Below are positions 47,257-56,488 of a stretch of 64,000 nt of DNA, in pieces; position 1 is the first letter of the stretch; each line of letters begins with the position of its first letter. The DNA is taken from contig CAVTRO010000001.1 of NCBI GenBank assembly GCA_963737145.1, positions 806,001-870,000 of the forward strand. The letters run 5' to 3'. Both the position numbers and the translations under genes were made by a program. The stretch comes from AP-15 sp963737145 (lineage in GTDB: Bacteria > Pseudomonadota > Alphaproteobacteria > ATCC43930 > CGMCC-115725). The notes beneath the pieces are model-generated. The model made no database searches. It saw only the letters and a list, made by a program, of their open reading frames with translations, and was not told where the DNA came from.

Positions 47257-47981
47257 ATGCCGCAAGTGCCCGCAAGCGTCGAGGTGGCCAAGGATCCCGA
47301 AGCTTTGGCCCAGCGTGCCGCCCGGTGGATTACCGATCTGGCCGCCGCCACAGCGATCGCTTCGCGATCTGCCTTTCGGGCGGCTCTACCCCGCGCCCGC
47401 TCTATCAGCTGCTCGCCGAAAGCCCTATCGCGATGCCCTGCCATGGGACCGCATCCACTGGTTCTGGGGCGACGAACGCTTCGTTCCGTGGGACCACCCG
47501 GACAGCAATTACGGGATGGTGCACGCCGCGCTGCTCGGGCGAGTGCCCGTTCCGCCCGGCAACATCCACGGCATCCCCACGAGCGGCACGCCGGCAGATG
47601 CCGCCGCCGCGTATGAGCGCGTGCTGAAATCCTATTACGGTTCCGAAAGCCTCGATCCCACCCGGCCGCTATTCGACATCCAGATCCTCGGGTCTGGGGC
47701 CGGACGGGCACACTGCCTCGCTGATTCCGGGCACGAGCGTCCTCGAGGAGCGGCGTCGGTGGGTGGCCGAAGTAATCGGCGGCCGGCCGGAGCCGCGCAT
47801 CACACTGACCTACCCGGCGCTCGAGAGCAGCCGACATACGGCTTTTCTCGTGGCCGGGGCGGAAAAGCGCGAGACGCTGTCTCGGGCTTTGGCGGGCGAT
47901 CCGGCGTTACCCGCCGCCCGGATACGCCCCGTCGGCGAGCTGATCTGGTTTGTCGATGAGGCGGCGCGACCGCAGCCATGA
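47257..47981 (+). CDS. pgl: 6-phosphogluconolactonase, several frameshifts as read
   Basis: This enzyme hydrolyses the lactone made by Zwf. Coding stretches lie in three frames: MPQVPASVEVAKDPEALAQR first, then FAICLSGGSTPRPLYQLLAE (the substrate loop), then WDRIHWFWGDERFVPWDHPD and NYGMVHAALLGRVPVPPGNI, then DGHTASLIPG and LTYPALESSRHTAFLVAG. The jumps are near 47350, 47430 and 47695. When joined they give a complete protein of about 240 residues. It ends in an ATGA overlap with rpiA. Confidence 0.9.
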
Positions 47982-48688
47982 TCCCCAACCGTGACGAGCT
48001 GAAGCGCGCAGCTGCAATGCGCGCCATCGAGGAAGTCGAGGACGGCATGGTCCTCGGGCTCGGAACCGGATCGACGGCCTTCTTCGTGGTCGAGGGGCTG
48101 GCGCGGCGTGTTGCCGCCGGGCTCCGGGTGGTTGGCATCCCGACCTCCGAGCGCACCGCTGCCCAGGCCCGCGGGCTCGGCATTCCGATCGCAACCTTTG
48201 CCGAACATCAAAGCCTCGATCTGACGATCGACGGCGCGGACGAGGTCGAGCTCGGCACCCTCGATCTGATCAAGGGGCTCGGCGGCGCCTTGCTGCGCGA
48301 GAAGATCGTCGCCGCGGCGAGCCGCCGGCTGGTCAATCGTTGTCGATCAGGAAAAGCTGGTCGAGCGGCTCGGCGAGCATACCCCGGTGCCGGTCGAGGT
48401 CACTCAGTTCGGCTGGCAGGCGACCGCGGTCGCGCTCGCCAAGCTCGGCTGCATCCCCGAGCGCCGCTACACGAGCTGGTGAGCAGCCTTTTGTCACCGA
48501 CGGCGGCAATCACATCCTCGATTGCCGGTTCGGCCCGCTTACCGATCCGGGCGAGGTCGAAAGAAACATCGCGATGACGGTCGGGTACGGTCGAAAGCGG
48601 GCTTTTTGTCGGGCGCAGCTCGATGGTCGTCGTGGCCTCCCCGACTGGGGTCGAAGTGTTGACGCCGCCCGCTCGGAGGCGAGCATAG
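47978..48688 (+). CDS. rpiA: Ribose-5-phosphate isomerase A, several frameshifts as read
   Basis: This enzyme interconverts ribose and ribulose 5-phosphate. VLGLGTGSTAFFVVEGLA, TIDGADEVELGTLDLIKGLG and GGALLREKIVAAASRR are in the first frame; IVVDQEKLVERLG and the rest of the middle in a second; EQPFVTDGGNHILDCRFGP in a third; and TVESGLFVGRSSMVVVA to TAG 48686-48688 in the last. Jumps are near 48338, 48478 and 48590. The joined protein of about 235 residues is normal. It closes the operon just before a terminator. Confidence 0.92.
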
Positions 48689-48696
48689 AGATGCGA

Positions 48697-48722
48697 AGAG
48701 GCCGCCCGCTTGGGCGGCCTCT
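48697..48722. terminator. Hairpin terminator after rpiA
   Basis: GAGGCCGCCC (48698-48707) pairs perfectly with GGGCGGCCTC (48712-48721) around GCTT, and flanking A and T extend the stem. A short T-containing tail follows. It lies between the + strand rpiA and the convergent gene ending at 48744, so it may serve both strands. Confidence 0.72.
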
Positions 48723-48743
48723 GTTGCTCCGCTCTCGAAAGGG

Positions 48744-49284
48744 TCAGCGGCCGGATTCGCTGCGTGACTGCCGACGCGAGGCGGACGAGCCCGAGTAAGG
48801 TTCGTCCTGATGGAAGCTGGCGAGGCACTGTTGATGGAGTTGCGGATCGCTGATCGGGCCGCATTCTCTGCGCATGCGGGCTTCACGGAAGCCGTGACTG
48901 GATTTCGAGCAGCCTGTCATAGCGTTCGCTCTGCCTGACATTCTGCTGCGCGGACCAGTTGGACGGCGGGGTGCCCTGCGGGCCGTTGGTCACGACCTCG
49001 GTACCGCCCATCCCCGCCGGAGGGGGTGACATATTGCCCTGGTTAGATTGCGGCGCGTAGTTGGCGGAACCTGCGCCGTAGTTGCCCTGATTGGCTTGCG
49101 GGGCGTAAGAGCCGGATGTCGATCCGGGGTTGCCTTGCGACCAATTAGGAGCTGTGCTTCCTTGATAAGTCTGAGCGCCGGGGTAACCGCCCGCACCTGC
49201 CGTTTGGGCATAGGCGGGCATCGTCGCGATCGCGGTCAAACAAGCCGTTGCAAAGGCTAAGCTAGTTGCGGTCTTTCGCAGCAT
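48744..49284 (-). CDS. Small exported Gly/Asn/Gln-rich protein, paralogue of next gene, frameshifted
   Basis: The start ATG 49284 opens a signal peptide (MLRKTATSLAFATAC to PAYA). The mature part is repetitive (QGNYGAGSANYAPQSNQGN) and leads to VVTNGPQGTPPSNWSAQQNV and RYDRLLEIQS. The C-terminus ARMRRECGPISDPQLHQQC then ASF is in another frame, joined near 48897 by one surplus base. The same C-terminal motif and VVTNGPQ occur in the gene upstream (49388-49951). I do not recognise the family. Confidence 0.7.
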
Positions 49285-49387
49285 AAAACACCTCCTGGAC
49301 CAGTGGCCCCGTAGTGGAAAACGCCCGAGCAGGCTTCGCTGTTCCGCGAAATCCGCCGCCGGCACGCCCCAGGACACGATCGGGTTG

Positions 49388-49951
49388 TCAGCGTCCGTAG
49401 GAGCTCCTATTTTGCTGGGACCCGGCCGACGAGCCATAGCCGGTCGCCCCGGCGCCGGCCGGTTCGTACCGGCGGAAGCTCGCTTCGCAATTGGCTCGTA
49501 GCGTCGGATCGGTGATCGGGCCGCACTCCCTGCGGATGCGCGCGCCGCGAAAGGCCGGATTTGTCTCGAGCAGCCGGTCATATTGCGCGCTTTCGGCCAC
49601 GTTGCGCTGCGCCGACCAGGAAGGGGATGTGTCGCCCGGGCTGGTCTGCGGGCCGTTGGTCACCACTTGCGTTGCCGCGCCCGCCGCAGAGGGCGGGGTT
49701 GGATAGCCCGAATACGGCCAATTTGGGTACGAATTCCCTTGGAACGCACTCCCCTGATAGCCTGGCGGACCGTAATAGCTCGGATGGGTCTGGCCGTAAT
49801 AGCCGGGATAAGTCTGCGGGCCATAATAGCCGGGCATCGGACCCGGGCCCGGCACCATCTGCGCACCGGCGCCGGAGATGCCCGCAAACGACGCAAAGCA
49901 AGCCGCCGCAAGCGCCAACCCCCCGACAGTCTTCATTATCATGATCCTCAC
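49388..49951 (-). CDS. Small exported Tyr/Pro/Gly-rich protein with RRECGPI(T)DP motif
   Basis: This 187-residue protein starts with a signal peptide (MKTVGGLALAAACFA to GISGAGA; the first residues MRIMI may be spurious). A low-complexity region follows, rich in PGYYGPQTYPGYYG-like units, then VVTNGPQTSPGDTSPSWSAQ and QYDRLLETNPAFRGARIRRE. The last part has IRRECGPITDPTLRANCEAS, containing two conserved cysteines. With the neighbour at 48744 it forms a tandem pair from gene duplication. The function is unknown; surface or periplasmic placement is likely. Confidence 0.72.
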   Translation of the reverse strand: MRIMIMKTVGGLALAAACFASFAGISGAGAQMVPGPGPMPGYYGPQTYPGYYGQTHPSYYGPPGYQGSAFQGNSYPNWPYSGYPTPPSAAGAATQVVTNGPQTSPGDTSPSWSAQRNVAESAQYDRLLETNPAFRGARIRRECGPITDPTLRANCEASFRRYEPAGAGATGYGSSAGSQQNRSSYGR

Positions 49952-50031
49952 CTCTCAGGATTTGCTCATAGGGAGCAAACATCAATAACGGATTGCCGTT
50001 CCGGGTGAGCGCAGCCTTGGAAGTCCGCTGT

Positions 50032-50919
50032 TTAGAACGCCGGATCCGGCAGACCGCGGCGCCGGCAAGCGGCGAGCAGGGTGTTGAGCAAGAGGCAGGC
50101 GATCGTCATCGGACCCACCCCGCCGGGTACCGGAGTAATCGCCCCGGCGACCGTGCTGACGGACGCAAAATCGACGTCGCCGACAACCCGGCTGCGTCCT
50201 TCGGGGTCCGCCGACGGACTGATTCCGACGTCGATGACCGTGGCTCCCGGATTTACCCAGTCGGCGTTCACCATCCCAGGCTGCCCGGCCGCGGCGATCA
50301 GAATGTCGGCACGGCGGGAGATCTCGCGGGCATCACGGGTCTTGGAGTGGATCACCGTGACCGTGCAATCAGCCCCGATGAGCAACGCCGCCATCGGCTT
50401 TCCGACAATGTTCGAGCGGCCGAGGACGACGGCATCGAGCCCGGTCAGATCGCGGTGCACCGTGCGCAGCAAGCGCAGACAGCCTTGCGGCGTGCAGGGC
50501 ACCATTGTCGGAAGACCGCTCCACAAGCGCCCGACATTGATCGGGTGAAAGCCGTCGACATCCTTGGCCGGGTCTATCGTGCCCAGGATCCGATGCGGAT
50601 CGATCTGCTGCGGCAGCGGCAGCTGAACGAGCACCCCGTCGACGCGGTCGTTCTTGTTTAGTCTTTCGATTTCGGCGGCGAGCCCCGGCTCCGAAATGTC
50701 GCTCGGCAAGCGAATGTCGAAGGCGACAATCCCCGAGCCACTGCAGGCGCGGCCTTTGGCGCGCACATAAACCTGGCTCGCCGCGTTGTCTCCGACCAGA
50801 ACGGTCGCGAGACCCGGCGCGGTCCCGATCTCGCTGCGCAAGCGCGCCACAACCTCGGCGGCGCGTTGGCGCAGTCCGGTGGCCACCGCAGCGCCGTCGA
50901 TGATTGTTGCCCGCCCCAC
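50032..50919 (-). CDS. folD: Methylenetetrahydrofolate dehydrogenase/cyclohydrolase
   Basis: FolD interconverts methylene-, methenyl- and formyl-tetrahydrofolate. SQVYVRAKGRACSGSGI contains the active-site Tyr and Lys, VDGVLVQLPLPQQID is the signature region, and DVDGFHPINVGRLWSG, VVLGRSNIVGKPMAALL and TPVPGGVGPMTIACLL follow in the standard order. At 295 residues it is complete and intact. Confidence 0.96.
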   Translation of the reverse strand: MGRATIIDGAAVATGLRQRAAEVVARLRSEIGTAPGLATVLVGDNAASQVYVRAKGRACSGSGIVAFDIRLPSDISEPGLAAEIERLNKNDRVDGVLVQLPLPQQIDPHRILGTIDPAKDVDGFHPINVGRLWSGLPTMVPCTPQGCLRLLRTVHRDLTGLDAVVLGRSNIVGKPMAALLIGADCTVTVIHSKTRDAREISRRADILIAAAGQPGMVNADWVNPGATVIDVGISPSADPEGRSRVVGDVDFASVSTVAGAITPVPGGVGPMTIACLLLNTLLAACRRRGLPDPAF

Positions 50920-51005
50920 TCCGATTTCCTCCTGCGCCGATCATCCCGCCGGGACACTACTCAACGGAGGAAATCGGCGTAAGAAGCTGCCGTCGGGTGC
51001 AGGCT

Positions 51006-51347
51006 TCACCTTCTGCCGTGATGACGGCTGGCGCGGGTTTCGCCGTGCTCGCGCGCTTCGGCGGTTTCGCGGCCGACGAGCTTGTTGAAATTGCTGAGCT
51101 CACCTTTGGCGGTCTCCTCCTGATAGAGCAGCGCCAGGTTCGAATCCTCGAATTTCTCGAAGAACTCCTCCCAGGAAATCTCTTCGAGCGCATCGTCCTT
51201 GGCGTTCGGGGCGTCGGGGAACTCGATCCGGATAATCCCGACATTGTCCTTCGAATGCGTCCTGCGGACAGCGGCAGGGCGCCCGCCGCGGGCCTCCGCC
51301 CATTCGCGGATTTCGTCGTGGTCCGTCGTGACCTTTGCCTGGGCCAT
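51006..51347 (-). CDS. Small conserved acidic protein of unknown function
   Basis: This 113-residue protein starts MAQAKVTTDHDEIREWAEA and contains GRPAAVRRTHSK, VGIIRIEFPDAP, and EISWEEFFEKFEDSNLALLY. I recall similar short proteins in other Alphaproteobacteria, where the WAEARGG and SWEEFF segments recur, but no function is known to me. The gene diverges from threonine synthase with about 97 bp between starts. Confidence 0.75.
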   Translation of the reverse strand: MAQAKVTTDHDEIREWAEARGGRPAAVRRTHSKDNVGIIRIEFPDAPNAKDDALEEISWEEFFEKFEDSNLALLYQEETAKGELSNFNKLVGRETAEAREHGETRASRHHGRR

Positions 51348-51444
51348 GTCCGTTTCCTCTGCTGTTGTGCATGCGGGCCTCTCGTTGAGAACAGAGGCGG
51401 CAGCGGTCGAGTTCAGTTAGCCTCGTGCTGGCGGTTTTGGATAA

Positions 51445-52590
51445 GTGAGGATGACAATAGCGAGCTATCTTTGCCCCGCCTGTGGGCATGTCTACCCTGC
51501 CGACCGGCCACTATGGCGGTGCGATTGCGGGGCTCACCTCAATCTGGCCCCCGGTCGGGGCTTCCGGCGTGACTACATTGTTGCGACGAATGCCTCGCTG
51601 TGGCGCTACGCGGCGGCGCTCGCATTATCAACTCCACCCCAGGTCTCGCTCGGCGAAGGATGGACGCCGCTCGTGCTGCGCGACTGGCAGGGTGCAAAGA
51701 TCCATTTCAAGCTCGAATCACAGATGCCGACCGGGTCCTTCAAGGACCGCGGCACGGCGGTCATGCTCAATCATTTGCTCGAAGTGGGGATCGGGCCGAT
51801 CCACGAGGATTCCTCGGGCAATGCCGGCGCCTCGATCGCCACTTATGCAGCGGCAGCGGGGGTTCCGTGCCGCATCTATGTGCCGGCCGCGGCGCCTCGC
51901 GCCAAGCTGGTGCAGATCGCCGCCTCGGGAGCCGATGTCAGGCCAATCCCCGGCACGCGGCAAGACGTTACGGAAGCCGCGCTCGCCGCGGTCGGCGCAA
52001 GCTTTTATGCCAGCCACAATTGGCAGCCTTTCTTTATCGAGGGCACCAAGACCCTCGCTTTTGAATTGTGGGAGCAGCTCGGCTTTCGGGTACCGGACAA
52101 TATCCTCGTTCCGACCGGCTATGGCAGCAACATTCTCGGGCTCGAACGGGGCTTCGACGAGCTCGATAGAGGCGGCGAGCTTGCCGCGCGGCCGCGGCTC
52201 TTTGCCGTTCAGGCGGCGAATTGCGCAGCTTTTGCGGCGGCCTGGTCGGCGGGCGCGGACCGGTTTGTGCCGTTCGCAGCGCAACCGACTGTCGCCGACG
52301 GGATCGCCACCCCAAAACCGGTGCGCGCCGCCGAGGTCTTGGCGGCGTTGCGCCGCTCAGACGGGGGCGTCGTTGCAGTCCTTGAGGAAGAGATTGCGCC
52401 GGCGCTCGCGGCACTCGGCCGGCTCGGGCTCTTTGTCGAGCCCACCGCCGCCACCGCCGGCGCGGCGCTGACCCGGCTTCTGTCGGATGGGAGGATCACG
52501 GCGGATCAGACGACCGTCGTCGTGTTGACCGGCTCCGGCCTCAAGGCGGCTGACCGCATTGCCGAGCTCCTCGGCATCGCCGCGAGATGA
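51445..52590 (+). CDS. thrC: Threonine synthase-like PLP enzyme
   Basis: This fold-type II pyridoxal-phosphate enzyme probably makes threonine from phosphohomoserine. The N-terminal CPACGHVYPADRPLWRCDC is a zinc ribbon, seen in the shorter class of threonine synthases. GEGWTPLV and the PLP-binding Lys in MPTGSFKDRG follow, then HEDSSGNAGASIATYAA, VPTGYGSNILGLERGF for phosphate binding, and VVLTGSGLKAADRI at the end. The length of about 380 residues fits this subgroup. GTG 51445 or ATG 51451 are equally possible starts. Confidence 0.85.
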   Translation: MRMTIASYLCPACGHVYPADRPLWRCDCGAHLNLAPGRGFRRDYIVATNASLWRYAAALALSTPPQVSLGEGWTPLVLRDWQGAKIHFKLESQMPTGSFKDRGTAVMLNHLLEVGIGPIHEDSSGNAGASIATYAAAAGVPCRIYVPAAAPRAKLVQIAASGADVRPIPGTRQDVTEAALAAVGASFYASHNWQPFFIEGTKTLAFELWEQLGFRVPDNILVPTGYGSNILGLERGFDELDRGGELAARPRLFAVQAANCAAFAAAWSAGADRFVPFAAQPTVADGIATPKPVRAAEVLAALRRSDGGVVAVLEEEIAPALAALGRLGLFVEPTAATAGAALTRLLSDGRITADQTTVVVLTGSGLKAADRIAELLGIAAR

Positions 52591-52633
52591 CGTGGGTGGT
52601 CTCCAAAGGCCGTCCCGCAATGACGGTCTTGCT

Positions 52634-53770
52634 TCAATATCTGAGGATCGCGGCGGAGAGACCGGGCGGCGGCAACGCCTCCCGCGTGACGAGCGCCACC
52701 GACCCGCCCTGACGCAAGGTCATGAGGGCGGCGAAATCGAGGAGGTCGATGTCGCCCCCGGTCGCGCTGCCGTGAGCGACGATGCGGTCTTCCGATTCGT
52801 CGAAACTTCCCCAGAGATGGCTGTCGCCCGCTAGAAACAGGGTGTCGACCCGCGCATAACGCGCGGCCTTGATGATCTCCTCGGGCTTGGTCGTCGCCTT
52901 GCCGGCCGGAAGCAATGAGTTGAGGTGATCGAGCGCCGCGGCGCGGGCCTCGGCCAGTTTTGGCTCGAGGAGCGCATACGCGCGTTGATGCAATTCATCC
53001 TCGGTCAGAGCATCCGGATTTTCGGAAATGCCGTCGGGCTCGATCTTCTTCCATCCGGCGATCTCGCGGAAATGCCCTTGGATCTCGGGATGCGCAGCGA
53101 GGATGGCCGGCGCAGGGTTCCCCTTCAGATGAGGCTCGACCGCTGCTGCGACGCGGTGCAGGAACTCGATCAATTCGCTCTTGCGCAGCTCTTCCGGCGC
53201 TTCGCCGAAAGATTGTGCGTGGGCGAGTGTCCCGCGCCGGCCGACCGGGCTGGCATATTGGGTCTCCTCGTAATCCGTCATGGCACGGATCTTGCCCACC
53301 CCCTGCGGCAGATCAATCTCTTTGTCTTCGCTGAATTGCCACCGGGACCCATGATAAAGCCGGGTGTGCTTGGCGCTGATCGTCAGCAGCCAGAATGAGC
53401 CGGCGTCCTCGAGCAGCGGCAGCAGCGGCCTGATATGGAAATGATCGCCGAGGAAGGCCCCTTCCGGCACCGGGATCGGCAATTTGTGGATGCGGCTGAA
53501 ACCGGGGGCTAGAAACACCGCCAGGCCTTGCTCCTGATGCCGCCCGAACTCTTCATCTCCGACCAGTAACTCGGCTGGTCCAAGCAAATCCTCGATATCG
53601 GGCCTGCGGGATATAACGGCGAGCCGTTCCGCCGCAGAAGACAACAGGTTTTTGAGCCGGATCGGATCCTGCCGGATCTCGCGGCCGGCAACATGCGTCG
53701 GGAGAAAAATCGAAACGGCCGGCCGCGCTTCCATGGCCACCAATTCGTCCAGGTCACTTCGGCTGAACAT
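52634..53770 (-). CDS. Bacterial archaeo-eukaryotic release factor family (baeRF) protein
   Basis: This 378-residue protein starts at ATG 53770 (MFSRSDLDELVAMEARPAVS); the longer frame upstream is not typical. It has VSIFLPTHVAGREIRQDPIR near the N-terminus, a central LLTISAKHTRLYHGSRW segment, and a C-terminal VDTLFLAGDSHLWGSFD region followed by DLLDFAALMTLRQGG, the layout of bacterial homologues of eRF1/aRF1 proteins. Their role is not settled; they may act on ribosomes. The gene diverges from the acetyltransferase at 53952. Confidence 0.75.
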   Translation of the reverse strand: MFSRSDLDELVAMEARPAVSIFLPTHVAGREIRQDPIRLKNLLSSAAERLAVISRRPDIEDLLGPAELLVGDEEFGRHQEQGLAVFLAPGFSRIHKLPIPVPEGAFLGDHFHIRPLLPLLEDAGSFWLLTISAKHTRLYHGSRWQFSEDKEIDLPQGVGKIRAMTDYEETQYASPVGRRGTLAHAQSFGEAPEELRKSELIEFLHRVAAAVEPHLKGNPAPAILAAHPEIQGHFREIAGWKKIEPDGISENPDALTEDELHQRAYALLEPKLAEARAAALDHLNSLLPAGKATTKPEEIIKAARYARVDTLFLAGDSHLWGSFDESEDRIVAHGSATGGDIDLLDFAALMTLRQGGSVALVTREALPPPGLSAAILRY

Positions 53771-53951
53771 AGAATGTCCTCGGGTTCGGAGAAGAGGTCT
53801 GTCCTTCGAACCGCGGAACCGAGCCGACCGTTCCCCAGGCGCATAGCCGGGAGGACCGGCATAATATTGCCACACGAACGTGATATTAGGCAGGCCAGCC
53901 GCAACCCGAGCGCGCGCGGCCGGAGCGAACATTGGAACGTGGGAGATATTC

Positions 53952-54551
53952 TTGGACGCCGCAGATATTCATATACGCCAGCTGACGCCAGGCGACGCCG
54001 CGTTATACCGCAGCATCCGTCTGGAGGGTCTCAACGAGAGCCCGGAAGCCTTCGGCAGCACGTTCGATGCTGAGTTTACCAAGCCTTTAGCGTGGTTTTT
54101 CGACCGGCTGAGCAGTTCCGTGGTGTTTGGCGCAATTGGTGATGCAAAGGTTTTGGGCGTTGCGGGGTTTGCTGTTCGAGACGGAGAGAAGGAGGCGCAC
54201 AAGGGCCTGCTCTGGGGGATGTATGTCCGCCCGGACGCCAGAGGGGCCGGGGTCGCGCGCCGATTGGTCGAGGCGGTAATCGCTCATGCGCACCCGCATG
54301 TCGAACTGATCCAGCTCAGCGTGGTGGTGGGCAACGAGAAAGCGCGCCGGCTCTACGCCCGCCTCGGCTTTGTCGAGTACGGGATCGAGAAGAACTCTCT
54401 GAAATACGGCGGCAGGTACTACGACGAAATCCTGATGGCAAAGGAACTCGGCTTCGATGCGGAGCAAGACACAATCCCCGCAGCAGGCGACGTAAGCCGC
54501 AATCCAACGCGCGTTAGAAGCAGCGCCATCGGGTCGCAAGCGGCTGAGTAA
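53952..54551 (+). CDS. GNAT-family acetyltransferase
   Basis: I chose TTG 53952 because GGGAG at 53941-53945 sits at good spacing and MDAADIHIRQLTPGDAALYR is a typical GNAT beginning; the in-frame GTG 53880 adds a non-conserved lead. The acetyl-CoA pocket is LWGMYVRPDARGAGVARRLV (Q/R-x-x-G-x-A form), and the C-terminal part has VGNEKARRLYARLGFVEYG. The substrate is unknown. Confidence 0.88.
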   Translation: MDAADIHIRQLTPGDAALYRSIRLEGLNESPEAFGSTFDAEFTKPLAWFFDRLSSSVVFGAIGDAKVLGVAGFAVRDGEKEAHKGLLWGMYVRPDARGAGVARRLVEAVIAHAHPHVELIQLSVVVGNEKARRLYARLGFVEYGIEKNSLKYGGRYYDEILMAKELGFDAEQDTIPAAGDVSRNPTRVRSSAIGSQAAE

Positions 54552-54575
54552 ACGCCCGCTGACCAAATCCCGGCG

Positions 54576-55796
54576 CTATTGTGGGCCGCCGCGCATCGAC
54601 GCCGGATGGCCCGGCAGCTTGATGCGCTGCGAGGTGTCGGTCAGCCCGCTACCCTCCACCTTCAATACCCACAAATCCCCGTCGATGAAGTTGCCGACAT
54701 AGACGTACTGGCCGTCCGGGCTGAAGGCGACGGCTTCGGGCAGTGCGCCGACATCGATGCTGCCGACATTCGTCACCCTCTTGCCGTCGATCTTGAGCGC
54801 GGTAACGGCGCCGGCGGGATGATGATAGAACGCGGTCTTCGGCACATTCGAGCCGCGCGCCTCGACCGAGACGGCAAAATCGCCCTTCGGGCTGATCGCA
54901 AGCCCCTCGGGCGAATCGCCGACGGTCACGTGCTCGACGACGCGTGGCGGGTTGGCCTCGAGGTCGATGACGCTGACCGTTTTCGCGTTGCCGTCGGAGG
55001 TGCCGCCACTGCCGTTGTCAACAGTCAGCGCGAGCTTGCCGTCCGGCGCCACCGCGACGTTGTAGGGAAAGATACCGGTCGGCAGGTCGCGCTTGTCATA
55101 GGTCACCTTCTGGCCGTCGATCGACAGCAGCGCCACCTTGTTCGCGGCGGCCTTGGCGACGAGCGCGTGCTTGCCGTCGGGCGTGATCGCGACCGCGGAA
55201 ACCTGGTCGGCCGCCGCACCGACCGGCACCGTATCGAGGACCAGAACGTCCTTGCCGTGGATCGACAGGACCGAGATCGTGCCGTCGGCGCGATTGGCTA
55301 CGAGCGCCAGATCGCCTTTCGGGCTGATCGCCATGCCCGAAGGCTGCTTGCCGACCGTGATCGTTCCGATGACGGCGGGCGGATTTGCCTTCAAGTCGAT
55401 CAGAAAGACTTTGTTGTCGGGCTCCAGCCGGTGGCCCCACCCCTGAACGACGGGCTCCAGCGAGTTGGCGACGAGAGCCATGTCACCCGCCGGGGTGATC
55501 GCCAGGTTGGTAGGCGGCCCAGCAACCGAATTCATCAGCGGTATCGAAGATGTTATTCGCGGCGTGTCCGGTTTCGAAACATCGATCACCGTAAGCGTGT
55601 CTTTTCCGGGTTCGCGAAAGATCGGCTTGCCGTTTTCGTCCACCCCCTGCTTCTCGTCATTGCCGACGATCAGAATTTGAGCTGACGCGCGCGATGAGGG
55701 CCCGGCAACCAGGCCGCCGATTACCACCGCAACGGCTGCAACTCCGCCGAACCTCGATGAAACCATTTTCCCCCTCCACCCCATTTCTCCCTCCAT
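54576..55796 (-). CDS. Exported beta-propeller (YncE/40-residue repeat) protein
   Basis: A signal peptide near the start (VAAVAVVIGGLVAGPSSRASA) leads to a seven-bladed-type propeller. The blades repeat phrases such as ITPAGDMALVAN, ISPKGDLALVANRADGTISV, ITPDGKHALVAKAAANKV, ISPKGDFAVSVE and FSPDGQYVYVGNFIDGDLWV, typical of YncE-like proteins. It is probably periplasmic and binds a ligand or cofactor; no catalytic motif is visible. The stop lies 25 bp from the convergent acetyltransferase stop. Confidence 0.8.
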   Translation of the reverse strand: MEGEMGWRGKMVSSRFGGVAAVAVVIGGLVAGPSSRASAQILIVGNDEKQGVDENGKPIFREPGKDTLTVIDVSKPDTPRITSSIPLMNSVAGPPTNLAITPAGDMALVANSLEPVVQGWGHRLEPDNKVFLIDLKANPPAVIGTITVGKQPSGMAISPKGDLALVANRADGTISVLSIHGKDVLVLDTVPVGAAADQVSAVAITPDGKHALVAKAAANKVALLSIDGQKVTYDKRDLPTGIFPYNVAVAPDGKLALTVDNGSGGTSDGNAKTVSVIDLEANPPRVVEHVTVGDSPEGLAISPKGDFAVSVEARGSNVPKTAFYHHPAGAVTALKIDGKRVTNVGSIDVGALPEAVAFSPDGQYVYVGNFIDGDLWVLKVEGSGLTDTSQRIKLPGHPASMRGGPQ

Positions 55797-55871
55797 TATG
55801 TGCCGCGCTCACCCGCGGCGCTTTGATGCTGCTCCGATCCGGGGCGGGCGACAACCCGCCTCCATTGCCCC

Positions 55872-56390
55872 CTAGCGTGCCTGCCGTGCCGACAACAGCG
55901 CCGAGCGGCACCGGCGCGACAGAGAGGGGCCGTTCTCTCTCAAGCATTCGATGACCCGGCCGCCCCCAATCGGCACCTCGCTGCAATAAGTTCGGTAATC
56001 CATGCCGCAGGCGCGGCGCAGCAGCATCGCTTCCTGCCGCGGCGACATCGGCGCTGCATAATGCCGGGCCGCTGGCGCAGCTGCAGCCGGCGGGGCGGTA
56101 CCCGGCGCCGCGGTTGCCGGGGCGGCTGCCGCCGGACCGCCGATTGCGGCCACCGCCTGCCGGCACGGCTCCGAAAGGCTCTGCGCATTTTGCTTGAGGC
56201 ACGCCAGCGATGCGGAGCCGCCGGTCGGGACGTTTGAGCAATAAGTCTGGTAGTCGGCAGGGCACGCCTGTCTGACGGCGCTGATTTGCGCCTGGCTCGG
56301 CTTTTGGGCAACCGCCGGGCTAACCAAGCCCAGCGAGATCATTAAAAGACCCGAGAGCCAGCCGATCGCCGTCGACTTAGGTATAAGCAT
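55872..56390 (-). CDS. Exported protein with two cysteine-rich repeats
   Basis: A signal peptide (MLIPKSTAIGWLSGLLMI to AVAQ) is followed by two copies of a four-cysteine repeat: VRQACPADYQTYCSNVP with ACLKQNAQSLSEPCRQAV, and LRRACGMDYRTYCSEVP with ECLRENGPSLSRRCRSAL. An Ala/Pro linker joins them. The repeat resembles the Cys-rich GLG1-type repeat (Pfam PF00839), found in small secreted proteins of Alphaproteobacteria; the function is unknown. It diverges from the antiporter gene across 98 bp. Confidence 0.8.
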   Translation of the reverse strand: MLIPKSTAIGWLSGLLMISLGLVSPAVAQKPSQAQISAVRQACPADYQTYCSNVPTGGSASLACLKQNAQSLSEPCRQAVAAIGGPAAAAPATAAPGTAPPAAAAPAARHYAAPMSPRQEAMLLRRACGMDYRTYCSEVPIGGGRVIECLRENGPSLSRRCRSALLSARQAR

Positions 56391-56488
56391 TTCAGGTGTC
56401 TCCTCGTGGATTGGCGGTATGTGCCCGCGCGAAAACGGTTTCTCTCATTCTGCGGCCAGAATAGGCAACGACCAATGATGCTTCCGAG

